Shown here: piece after piece, positions 40,561 through 48,346 of the stretch | Numbering within the stretch: position 1 is the stretch's first letter | Layout of the letters: the number at the start of each line of letters is the position of its first letter | Origin: Alphaproteobacteria bacterium | GTDB taxonomy: Bacteria > Pseudomonadota > Alphaproteobacteria > Micropepsales > Micropepsaceae | Length of the DNA: 64,000 nucleotides | NCBI GenBank assembly: GCA_019241645.1 | Contig: JAFAWQ010000048.1 | Location: forward strand, 1 to 64,000 | Reading direction: 5' to 3' | Notes under the pieces: generated by a model | Told to the model about the DNA's origin: nothing | The model's database searches: none | Seen by the model: only the letters and a program-made list of their open reading frames with translations | Position numbers and translations under genes: made by a program

Positions 40561-40590
40561 AACAAAAGCCCGCCGAACATCAGCGGGCCT
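40561..40590 (-). terminator. terminator after the HU gene (also between converging speE and HU)
   Basis: On the minus strand GCCCGC pairs with GCGGGC around a 9-nt loop and is followed by TTTTGTTTT. It begins 27 bp beyond the HU stop and 9 bp beyond the converging speE stop. Confidence 0.8.
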
Positions 40591-40616
40591 CTGTCAAAAC
40601 TTTTTGGATCGTGTGT

Positions 40617-40901
40617 TTAGCAGCCGGCGGCTTTCTTCAGCTGCGATGACGGCTTGAAGCGCAGGCTCTTCGACGCCTTGATCTTGATCGGCTCCCCCGT
40701 GCGCGGATTGCGGCCGGTGCGCGCGCCGCGCTTGGTCATGCGGAAGCTGCCGAAGGTGCCGATCTGATACTTACCCTCGCTCTTCGCACCCTTAAGCCCG
40801 GCTTCCACGGCGCCGAAGACCATTTCAACCGCGCGTTTTGCATCGGCTTTGCTGACTTTCCCGTGTTTCGCCACCGACTCCACGAAATCTGTCTTGCTCA
40901 T
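40617..40901 (-). CDS. HU/IHF-family DNA-binding protein
   Basis: 94 residues from the ATG before SKTDFVESVAKHGKVSKADAK; the 53-codon extension upstream is unconserved. A histone-like dimer that bends DNA. The helical base is KADAKRAVEMVFGAVEAGLKG, then the beta-arm region YQIGTFGSFRMTKRGARTGRNPRTGEPIKIKAS with the arm-tip proline in RNPRTGE, then the C-terminal LRFKPSSQLK. Closer to HU than to either IHF subunit, but the exact class is not certain. Single gene with its own terminator. Confidence 0.93.
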   Translation of the reverse strand: MSKTDFVESVAKHGKVSKADAKRAVEMVFGAVEAGLKGAKSEGKYQIGTFGSFRMTKRGARTGRNPRTGEPIKIKASKSLRFKPSSQLKKAAGC

Positions 40902-41114
40902 GTTGTCATCCCTTTCGATACCGAGCATCCGGCCAGCGAATATAGCGATGCAAATTCGCCGCGCCCTCCAATCCTCGTCAAATACTGTGATTCGCGACGT
41001 TCCATCCACAGGAAAGGTGCAATTTGCTGCGTTTTGCGCGTGGCTCCTTCCCGGAAGCAAGCAAAACAGCCCGTTTCGATGCAGGCCATTCGCCCGCGTC
41101 GCTTGTGATTCGCG

Positions 41115-42476
41115 TCAGGCGAAGATCATGCTGGCGCGGAGGCCCGGGCGGTTGTCTCCCAGTTCGAGACGCGCTTCGTGCAGGCGCGCCACCGCCGCAA
41201 CCAGACTCAAGCCAAGTCCGGTGCCAGGAGAATGCCGGCTCGCTTCCAGCCGCACGAAACGCTCGATAGCGCGCGGGCGGTCTTCTTCAGAAATCCCCGG
41301 TCCATTGTCGGCAACCGACATCACCGCGCCGGCGCCGTTGCGCTCCGCCGCGATCGTCACCTTGCCTCCCGCGGGCGTGTACTTGATCGCGTTGTCCACC
41401 AGGTTGGCCAGTGCCTGCGAGAGCAGGTTGCCGTTGCCCCTTACCTGCACGGACTTGCTGGGGACCATGGCGAGGACGATCCCGCTTTCCTCCGCCACGG
41501 GCTGATACAGCTCCCACACATCATGCGCGAGCGCGGAAAGGTCCACCGCCGACATGGAATTGCGCGCGGCTCCGGCTTCCGCTTCGGCGATCAGGAGCAG
41601 GGAATCGAAAGTCGAAATCAAACGGTCGGTCTCGGAGATGGCGGACTCGATTTCCGCCGCTTCCTCGCCCTCGTGCGGCAATCGCCGCATGATTCCTTCC
41701 AGCCGGTTGCGCAAGCGATTCAGCGGCGAGCGCAGATCGTGCGCGACCGAATCCGTAACCTCGCGCATGCCTTTCATCAGCCGCTCGATCCGGTCCAGCA
41801 TCCGGTTCAGGTTGCGGGCAAGCGTATCGAATTCATCGCCGGCGCGCGAAAGCGGCAGCCGGCGGGACAAGTCTCCCGCCATGATTTCGCGGCTTGTGCT
41901 GTTGATCTGATCGAGCCGCCTGAGCAGGTTCCGGCTCATGACGGCGCCGCCGATCAGACCGAGGCTCAGCATCAACATGACGCTCCAGGGAAGCGCCGTG
42001 GTGAACATGCGCTCGGTGTCGGCCCGTTCGCGGATGTCGCGCGCCACCAGCAGCTGCAGTCCCCCGACGAGATGAAATATCCGGCCCCGGGCCGGGTGAC
42101 GCTCTAGAGTGCCGCCGACGCGCCGCTCGTACTCAAACTCCACAAAGCGGCTGCCGGTGCGGCGCAGCGCCGGCCAGGCATCGAGGTTGCCGGCCAGCGG
42201 ATGCGCGAGAGGGCCCACCAGAAGATACAATCCCTGTCCCGCGTGCATCGAGCGGGCGGTTATGACGTCTGTCAGGCCCCCGAGGCCCTGCCGCTGATAT
42301 TGCTCGGAGAGGCCGGCGATCTCCGCCTGGATGGTCTGATCGGTTTCAGCTTCGAGCGCGCGCTTCGTGTTCCAGTAGGTGAACGCAGCCAGCGCTCCGG
42401 CGGACAGCGCGAACAGCGCCAGATAGACGACGACGATGCGGAACGCGAGCGTGCGGAAAAGTCGAAAGCCGAACAA
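41115..42476 (-). CDS. two-component sensor histidine kinase
   Basis: 453 residues from a TTG start (MFGFRLFRTLAFRIV). Membrane segments at about 12-34 and 161-183 flank a periplasmic sensor part of about 125 residues. A HAMP linker follows (RRLDQINSTSREIMAGDL). The phosphoacceptor is His246 in DSVAHDLRSPLNRLRNRLEG. The ATPase domain shows LVDNAIKYTPAGGKV (N box), VADNGPGI (G1) and GTGLGLSLV (G2). It lies 39 bp after its response regulator and downstream of a DegP gene, suggesting envelope-stress sensing. The signal is unknown. Confidence 0.93.
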   Translation of the reverse strand: MFGFRLFRTLAFRIVVVYLALFALSAGALAAFTYWNTKRALEAETDQTIQAEIAGLSEQYQRQGLGGLTDVITARSMHAGQGLYLLVGPLAHPLAGNLDAWPALRRTGSRFVEFEYERRVGGTLERHPARGRIFHLVGGLQLLVARDIRERADTERMFTTALPWSVMLMLSLGLIGGAVMSRNLLRRLDQINSTSREIMAGDLSRRLPLSRAGDEFDTLARNLNRMLDRIERLMKGMREVTDSVAHDLRSPLNRLRNRLEGIMRRLPHEGEEAAEIESAISETDRLISTFDSLLLIAEAEAGAARNSMSAVDLSALAHDVWELYQPVAEESGIVLAMVPSKSVQVRGNGNLLSQALANLVDNAIKYTPAGGKVTIAAERNGAGAVMSVADNGPGISEEDRPRAIERFVRLEASRHSPGTGLGLSLVAAVARLHEARLELGDNRPGLRASMIFA

Positions 42477-42515
42477 AGCTAGTCACCCCCGGCCGAAGCA
42501 AAGGCGACGCCGTGC

Positions 42516-43193
42516 CTAAGCCCCGGCACGGATCATATAGCCCGCGCCGCGCACAGTCTGAAGGAGGGGTGGCTCGAATCCCTTGTCTATCTTCGCCCGC
42601 AGGCGGGAGATGTGCACGTCGATCACGTTGGTCTGCGGGTCGAAATGGTACTCCCACACGCTTTCAAGCAGCATGGTGCGCGTCACCACCTGGCCCGCAT
42701 GCCGCATCAGATATTCGAGCAGGCGGAATTCGCGGGGCTGTAAATCGATGCTGCTGCCGTTGCGCCTTGCCGCGCGGGTGAGTAGATCCAGCTCGAGGTC
42801 GCCGACCTGCAATTTCGTCTTCACGGCGGAAGGCTGGCGCCGGCGCATCAGCGCATCGATCCGCGCCAGCAATTCGACGAACGCGTAGGGTTTCGTGAGA
42901 TAATCGTCACCGCCCGCCTTCAGGCCTTTCACCCGGTCGTCCACCTCGGACAACGCGCTCAGGAACAGCACGGGCGTCACGTTGCCATGCTCCCGCAACT
43001 CCTGAACCAGCCTGAGGCCGTCCATCTTCGGGAGCATGCGATCGATGACGGCGACATCGTAGGGACGCGACAGCGCAAGCGTGAGCCCCGTCTCCCCATC
43101 GGCCGCGTCGTCAACGACGTGCCCGGATTCTCGCAATCCGTTCACGAGATAGCGTTGCGCCTCGACATCATCTTCCACAACGAGCATGCGCAT
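42516..43193 (-). CDS. OmpR-family response regulator
   Basis: 225 residues. The receiver domain has acidic Glu7-Asp8-Asp9 (VVEDDVEA), phosphoacceptor Asp51 (VIDRMLPKMDG), the Thr/Ser position in LFLSAL, and Lys in YLTKPYAF. The C-terminal winged helix (about 127-225) has LQPREFRLLEYLMRHAGQVVTRTML and VIDVHISRLRAKID. Together with the downstream kinase and the upstream DegP gene it forms a minus-strand unit; degP is a likely target. Confidence 0.95.
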   Translation of the reverse strand: MRMLVVEDDVEAQRYLVNGLRESGHVVDDAADGETGLTLALSRPYDVAVIDRMLPKMDGLRLVQELREHGNVTPVLFLSALSEVDDRVKGLKAGGDDYLTKPYAFVELLARIDALMRRRQPSAVKTKLQVGDLELDLLTRAARRNGSSIDLQPREFRLLEYLMRHAGQVVTRTMLLESVWEYHFDPQTNVIDVHISRLRAKIDKGFEPPLLQTVRGAGYMIRAGA

Positions 43194-43294
43194 GGCGCTA
43201 TCCTTTGTTCAGGAACGCCAAATCGGCGCTCCGAATCGGGTCCGCGCCGGCAATGGCAACGGGGGGAAGGGGCCACCATCACCGGCGCGGGGGA

Positions 43295-43330
43295 TCCGGA
43301 CACCGCCGGCTTTCGCCGGCGAAGTCCGGA
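43295..43330. repeat. long imperfect palindrome between degP and response regulator
   Basis: TCCGGA ends enclose an inner CGCCGGC-TTTC-GCCGGCG hairpin with short mismatched joints. It starts 10 bp beyond the degP stop. No T-run follows, so it is either an mRNA 3' stabiliser or processing site, or a dispersed palindromic element. Confidence 0.5.
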
Positions 43331-43339
43331 ACGCTGTTC

Positions 43340-44911
43340 TTACGCCTTGCCGATCTTGAGAGCCACGAAACGCTGACCGTTCTGTCCCGTCACCAGAACC
43401 AAGACCGCCGACCGGCCCGCGGCTTGCGCCTCGGCTATCCGGTTCTTCACTTCCTGTGGAGAACGCACAGACTTGTTTGCTATCGAGACCACGACATCGC
43501 CCGGCTGGATGCCCTTGTCGGCCGCATCGCTGTTCGGATCGACTTTCGTGATCAGCACGCCGCTGACACCCTGATCGAGATTGTAGGTCCGGCGCATGTC
43601 AGGCGTCACCGCTGCCAGACCGAGGCCCATCGCTTCCGCCGTGCTGGTTGGCGCGGAGCCCGGCGTGTCCGGATTCCCGTCGTTGGAAGCAACCTGCTGG
43701 TCTTTGCGCAATCCGACCTTGGCATGCAGATCCTGCTTTGAGCCGTCCCGCAGGATTGTAAAGGTGGCGTTGCTGCCGGCCTGAAGTGCGGCGACGCGGC
43801 GGGTCAGGTCACGCGAATCGTCGACGCCTGCGCCATTGATCGCCACGATCATATCGCCTTGCCTGAAGCCTGCGGTGGCCGCCGGGCCGCCCGGCACGAC
43901 ATTGGCAACGATCGCACCCTTCAGATCCTTGGCTCCGAGGCTCGCCGCCATTTCCGGCGTAATCGCCTGCACCTCCACACCAAGCCAGCCGCGGGCCACC
44001 TTGCCATGCGCCTCGAGCTGGGAAACCACCTCCCGCACGGTGGAGGCGGGGATGGCAAAACCGATGCCGACGCTGCCGCCCGACGGAGAGAAGATCATCG
44101 AGTTCATCCCGATGACCCTGCCGCGGATATCGAAAGTCGGGCCGCCGGAGTTACCTCGATTGATCGGTGCGTCGATCTGGATAAAGTTTGTGTACGGACC
44201 ATTGCCGACATCGCGCCCGATGGAAGACACGATTCCAGCGGTGACCGTGTTGCTGAGGCCGAAGGGATTGCCGACCGCAACAACCCAATCGCCGACGCGC
44301 ACCTGCCGGTCGTCGCCGAAGTCAACCGACGGCAGCGAATGGTCGCTCTTGATCCTGAGCACCGCGACATCGGTAGCGGGATCGGCGCCGATCAATTTGG
44401 CGTCGAACTCGCGTCCGTCGGTCAGCTTCACCTTGATGCGCTTGGCGCTCTCGACGACGTGATTGTTCGTCACGACGAAGCCCGACTTGTCGATGATAAA
44501 GCCGGACCCCATCGCCACCGCCTTGCGCGGAATGTTGAAGGGTTTGCCGCCGCCGCCGCCACCCTGGTCGTTGAAGAAGTCGCGAAACGGCTCGGGAAGG
44601 TCCTGGAGATTGACCCCGGCCGCGGCATTGATTTCCTGTTCGACGGTGACAGTCACGACAGCCGGACTGACGCGCTCCACGAGATCGGCGAAGCTGAAGG
44701 GCGCGGCCGCATCGAGCATATGCGGCGGCGCACCCCGCATCGCCACCTGCTGCAGATGGGCTGCGGGCTGCTGTGCGGATGTGGCGGTTTCGCCGGCCGG
44801 GCGGGGAAGCAACGTCGATGCTCCCAGGCCGAGCACCAGAATAGCGGCAGCCGAACCTGCCGCCAGCAACCGGGACCGCAAACCTTGTCGTACCTTGTGC
44901 TCGCTGTTCAT
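43340..44911 (-). CDS. degP: DegP/HtrA-family periplasmic serine protease-chaperone
   Basis: 523 residues. An N-terminal signal anchor (about 14-35, LLAAGSAAAILVLGLGAS) exports it. The trypsin-like domain has the triad His151 (VTNNHVV), Asp181 (ATDVAVLRI) and Ser255 (GNSGGP). Two PDZ domains follow: the first with ARGWLGVEVQAITPEMA and VVPGGPAATAGFRQGDMIVAING, the second with GVSGVLITKVDPNSDAADKGIQPGDVVVSI. Length and order match the Do family. Acts on misfolded envelope proteins. First gene before the two-component pair on the same strand. Confidence 0.95.
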   Translation of the reverse strand: MNSEHKVRQGLRSRLLAAGSAAAILVLGLGASTLLPRPAGETATSAQQPAAHLQQVAMRGAPPHMLDAAAPFSFADLVERVSPAVVTVTVEQEINAAAGVNLQDLPEPFRDFFNDQGGGGGGKPFNIPRKAVAMGSGFIIDKSGFVVTNNHVVESAKRIKVKLTDGREFDAKLIGADPATDVAVLRIKSDHSLPSVDFGDDRQVRVGDWVVAVGNPFGLSNTVTAGIVSSIGRDVGNGPYTNFIQIDAPINRGNSGGPTFDIRGRVIGMNSMIFSPSGGSVGIGFAIPASTVREVVSQLEAHGKVARGWLGVEVQAITPEMAASLGAKDLKGAIVANVVPGGPAATAGFRQGDMIVAINGAGVDDSRDLTRRVAALQAGSNATFTILRDGSKQDLHAKVGLRKDQQVASNDGNPDTPGSAPTSTAEAMGLGLAAVTPDMRRTYNLDQGVSGVLITKVDPNSDAADKGIQPGDVVVSIANKSVRSPQEVKNRIAEAQAAGRSAVLVLVTGQNGQRFVALKIGKA

Positions 44912-45069
44912 ATCTTGCTCCTGCGAATGTCGGCCCCCGCAGACTTCCGTTGTCCGCTGTAAGCCCTTTGAATTACCTGTTTCTGTTCATATCATTAAAG
45001 GTGCGCAACAATTCAAGCGGAGCGAATTGCTCCCCAGAATTTGATCCGAAACGCCCCTCGGAGGTGGCG

Positions 45070-45522
45070 CTAACGGCCGGTTTCCTGCCAGCGACCCGCG
45101 CGCTTGAGGGCGCTGACGACTTCGGGCGGCATGTAACGCTCGTCATGTTTCGCCAGGATTTCACTGGCCTGGAACACGCCACTACGATCCAGCCGGCCGC
45201 TGGCAATCACGCCCTGACCTTCCCGGAAAAGATCTGGCAGCGCCCCCGAATAGGCGACTGGCACTTGCCGCCTTCCGTCCGTGACCACGAAGCGGATGTC
45301 CTCTCGCGGACCGCGCACCAGACTGTGCTGCTGCACGAGCCCCCCAACACGGAACGCCACATCCGGCGGCACATGCTTCGCGGAGATATCGGACGGACTG
45401 TAGAAGTAGAGCACGTTGTCCTTGAGCGCGCGCACCACCAGCGCCGCTCCGGCCACCCCGGCGAGAATAACCGCCAGCGCGAAGTAAAGTCGCCGTCGCT
45501 TTTTCGGGTTCATCATGCTCAA
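45070..45522 (-). CDS. ccmE: cytochrome c maturation heme chaperone CcmE
   Basis: 150 residues. A membrane anchor (about 11-31) is followed by an OB-fold periplasmic domain (FRVGGLVQQHSLVRG, IRFVVTDGRRQVPVAYSGALPDLFREGQGVIASG). The heme-binding His126 and Tyr130 lie in LAKHDERYMPPEV. CcmE carries heme from the CcmC export complex to CcmF. The usual partners ccmF, ccmG and ccmH are not adjacent, so the gene is detached from its system. Start among MSMMN is ambiguous by up to three codons. Confidence 0.95.
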   Translation of the reverse strand: MSMMNPKKRRRLYFALAVILAGVAGAALVVRALKDNVLYFYSPSDISAKHVPPDVAFRVGGLVQQHSLVRGPREDIRFVVTDGRRQVPVAYSGALPDLFREGQGVIASGRLDRSGVFQASEILAKHDERYMPPEVVSALKRAGRWQETGR

Positions 45523-45602
45523 ACACGATAGTGCGGCCGGGCAAGATCACCAACGCGGCACCCGGCCTCATCTCGCCGCCTCTTACACGCCTGGAGTACG
45601 CC

Positions 45603-46193
45603 ATGATCCAGTTCCGTGCTCTCTTAACCTGCCTGGCCTTCGCCGCCCTGGGCGCATGTCTTCCGGTCACCAGCAAGGTGCCTGTCGGAACCACCATGGG
45701 CTTCAGGCAGGATCAAGCCTTGCTCGGCACCTGGCGGGCACAAGCGGAAAAAGACGACAAGCCAGCCTACGTCCACATTCTTGCAAACGACGACCAGACG
45801 ATGAGCGCCGTCGTCATTTCGCCGCCGGAAGACAAGAACGGCGGCGACTGGAGCGTCTACAGACTGCAGGCCGCGACGTTGGGCTCCAACAGAGTTCTCA
45901 ACGTCCAGGAGCAGTTCGCCAACGGCAAACCGTCCGAAGGGCCGCTCGCGAGCGAACACATCATCCTGCTTTACCGCGCTTCCGGGCCCGGTCGGATCAC
46001 GCTTTATCAGATGGATGATAAGGCTCTCGCAGCAGCCATTCGCGCCGGTGAAATCGCTGGCGAGATCGAGCCCGGTGAATCCGGTGACGTGCGCTTGACT
46101 GCGGAAGCCGGGGCACTCGACAAGTTCATGAGCACGCCACGCGCCGCGGCCCTGTTCAGCAAGGCTTTGGTGACGCTGACTCGCATACCCTAG
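45603..46193 (+). CDS. hypothetical lipoprotein
   Basis: 196 residues from the ATG before IQFRALLTCLAFAALGACLP; the lipobox LGAC fixes the start, and the 24-codon upstream extension is rejected. The mature part (LLGTWRAQAEKDDKPAYVHILAND, GGDWSVYRLQAATLGSNRVLNVQ) looks like a beta-rich domain of unknown function. No recognised family. Monocistronic, 122 bp before transketolase. Confidence 0.65.
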   Translation: MIQFRALLTCLAFAALGACLPVTSKVPVGTTMGFRQDQALLGTWRAQAEKDDKPAYVHILANDDQTMSAVVISPPEDKNGGDWSVYRLQAATLGSNRVLNVQEQFANGKPSEGPLASEHIILLYRASGPGRITLYQMDDKALAAAIRAGEIAGEIEPGESGDVRLTAEAGALDKFMSTPRAAALFSKALVTLTRIP

Positions 46194-46315
46194 GTTTATC
46201 GGCCGCGAGCGACTGATCGCCCTTCAATTCTCCGGAACTCCGGGATATTCAGGGGCGTTCCCGTTCCTTTGGCGCGATGATTATTCCGCGCCAGCAAAAT
46301 CGCGTCGAAGGACAG

Positions 46316-48346
46316 ATGCCCCACGATATCGACAAGCTCGCCATCGACACCATTCGCACCTTGTCGATGGACGCGGTGGAGAAGGCGAAGTCGGGTCACC
46401 CGGGCACGCCGATGGCGCTGGCGCCGGTCATCTACACCCTCTTCATGCAGCACATGCGCTATGATCCGGCGGACGCGCGCTGGCAGAACCGCGATCGCTT
46501 CCTTCTGTCGGCCGGCCACGCTTCGATGCTGCTCTATTCGATGCTGTTTCTCGCCAATGTGCGCGAGCCCGACGGCGAAGGGCTGACGCTCGACGATCTG
46601 AAGAACTTCCGGCAGGTCGGCAGCCGCACGCCGGGTCATCCGGAATACTGGCACACGCCGGGTGTTGAAGTGACAACGGGTCCGCTCGGTCAAGGCGCCG
46701 GCATGAGCGTCGGCATGGCGGCCGCCGCGCGCTGGAAGGCGCACCACTTCAATCGCGACAATCTTGAGTTGTTCAATTACCGCGTCTTCGCCATCTGCAG
46801 CGATGGCGACATGATGGAGGGTGTTTCCAGCGAAGCGGCATCGCTGGCCGGGCATTGGAAGCTCTCGAACCTTTGCTGGATCTACGACCAGAACCACATC
46901 TCCATCGAAGGCGACACCAACCTCGCCTTCACCGAGAACGTGGCGGAGCGATTCTCCGCCTATGGCTGGAACGTCCTGCATGTCGCCGATGCCAACGACA
47001 CGGAAACGTTAAGCCGCGCGCTTTCGGTGTTCGAAGCGACCAAGGAAGGCCCGACGCTGATCATCGTGCGCAGCCATATCGGCTATGGCGCGCCGGACAA
47101 GCAGGACACCAAGGAGGCGCATGGCGAGCCGCTCGGCGAGAAAGACATTCGCGGCGCCAAGCAGGCTTACGGCTGGCCGCAGGACGCGCAATTCCTCGTT
47201 CCGGAAGGCGTGCGCGAGCATATCGCCAATGTCCTCGGCAAACGCGGCGCAGAACAGCATGCGGCATGGAATGAAGTGTGGGAGCGCTATGGGCGCGAGC
47301 AGGCCGACCTTGCGGAGCAGCTCGATTTCATGCGCTTCCGGGAATTGCCGCCAGGCTGGGCAAAGGACATTCCGGCCTTCCTTGCGGATGAAAAAGGCAC
47401 TGCCACACGCGATGCCGGCGGCCAGGTGTTGAACGCGATCGCAGCGAATGTGCCGTGGCTGGCCGGCGGCGCTGCCGATCTTTCACCGTCCACCAAGACC
47501 GTCATCAAGAACATGCCGTCCTTCGAGGCAGAGATAACCGGCCGCAATTTCCACTTCGGCATTCGCGAGCACGCCATGGGCTGCATCGTCAATGGCATGA
47601 CAATGTCGGACCTGCGCAGCTACGGCGCCACCTTTCTCATCTTCAGCGACTATATGAAGCCGGCGGTGCGCATCTCCGCGCTGTCGCACATTCCAAGCAT
47701 CTGGATTTACACGCACGACTCCATCGGTCTGGGCGAGGACGGCCCCACGCATCAGCCGATCGAGCAGCTGATGACGCTGCGCGCTACCCCGAACATGCTG
47801 ATGATCCGCCCCTGCGACGCCAACGAAACGGCGGAAGCCTGGCGCGTGGCGATGGAGCAAAAGAATAGGCCGGTGTGTTTCGCTCTCACGCGCCAGAAGG
47901 TGCCGACCTTGGACCGCAAGAAAGTCAATCCGGCGGATGGATTGTCGCGCGGCGCCTACATCCTCTCCGATCCGCCGGAAGACAAGGTGGACGTGATCCT
48001 TATCGGCACGGGCAGCGAAGTGCAGCTGTGTCTGCAGGCGCAGGATACGCTCGCCAAAGAAAATATTGGCGCGCGGGTGGTTTCGATGCCCAGTTGGGAA
48101 TTGTTCGACGCGCAGGATGAGTCCTATCGCCATGCCGTGCTTCCGCCGGCCATGGCAGCGCGAGTCTCCGTGGAAGCCGGCGCCACGCTCGGCTGGGAGC
48201 GTTATGTCGGTATGACCGGCGCGATGATCGGCATGCAAAGCTTCGGCGCCTCCGGTCCGGCACCGGATGTCTACAAGCACTTCGGCATCACGGCGGAGGC
48301 GGTCGCACAGGCCGCACGCGACCAGGTTGCGAAGGCGAAGGCATGA
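46316..48346 (+). CDS. tkt: transketolase
   Basis: 676 residues from the ATG before PHDIDKLAIDTIRTL; GAAGGA five bases upstream supports it over an earlier ATG at 46277. A thiamine-diphosphate enzyme moving two-carbon units between sugars. Motifs: KSGHPGTPMALAP, LSAGHASMLLYSML, thiamine/metal motif CSDGDMMEGVSSEAASLAGHW through IYDQNHISIEG, the central NFHFGIREHAMGCIVNG with catalytic Glu, and THDSIGLGEDGPTHQP. First gene of the pentose phosphate/trehalose operon; its stop overlaps the next start by 4 bp. Confidence 0.97.
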   Translation: MPHDIDKLAIDTIRTLSMDAVEKAKSGHPGTPMALAPVIYTLFMQHMRYDPADARWQNRDRFLLSAGHASMLLYSMLFLANVREPDGEGLTLDDLKNFRQVGSRTPGHPEYWHTPGVEVTTGPLGQGAGMSVGMAAAARWKAHHFNRDNLELFNYRVFAICSDGDMMEGVSSEAASLAGHWKLSNLCWIYDQNHISIEGDTNLAFTENVAERFSAYGWNVLHVADANDTETLSRALSVFEATKEGPTLIIVRSHIGYGAPDKQDTKEAHGEPLGEKDIRGAKQAYGWPQDAQFLVPEGVREHIANVLGKRGAEQHAAWNEVWERYGREQADLAEQLDFMRFRELPPGWAKDIPAFLADEKGTATRDAGGQVLNAIAANVPWLAGGAADLSPSTKTVIKNMPSFEAEITGRNFHFGIREHAMGCIVNGMTMSDLRSYGATFLIFSDYMKPAVRISALSHIPSIWIYTHDSIGLGEDGPTHQPIEQLMTLRATPNMLMIRPCDANETAEAWRVAMEQKNRPVCFALTRQKVPTLDRKKVNPADGLSRGAYILSDPPEDKVDVILIGTGSEVQLCLQAQDTLAKENIGARVVSMPSWELFDAQDESYRHAVLPPAMAARVSVEAGATLGWERYVGMTGAMIGMQSFGASGPAPDVYKHFGITAEAVAQAARDQVAKAKA

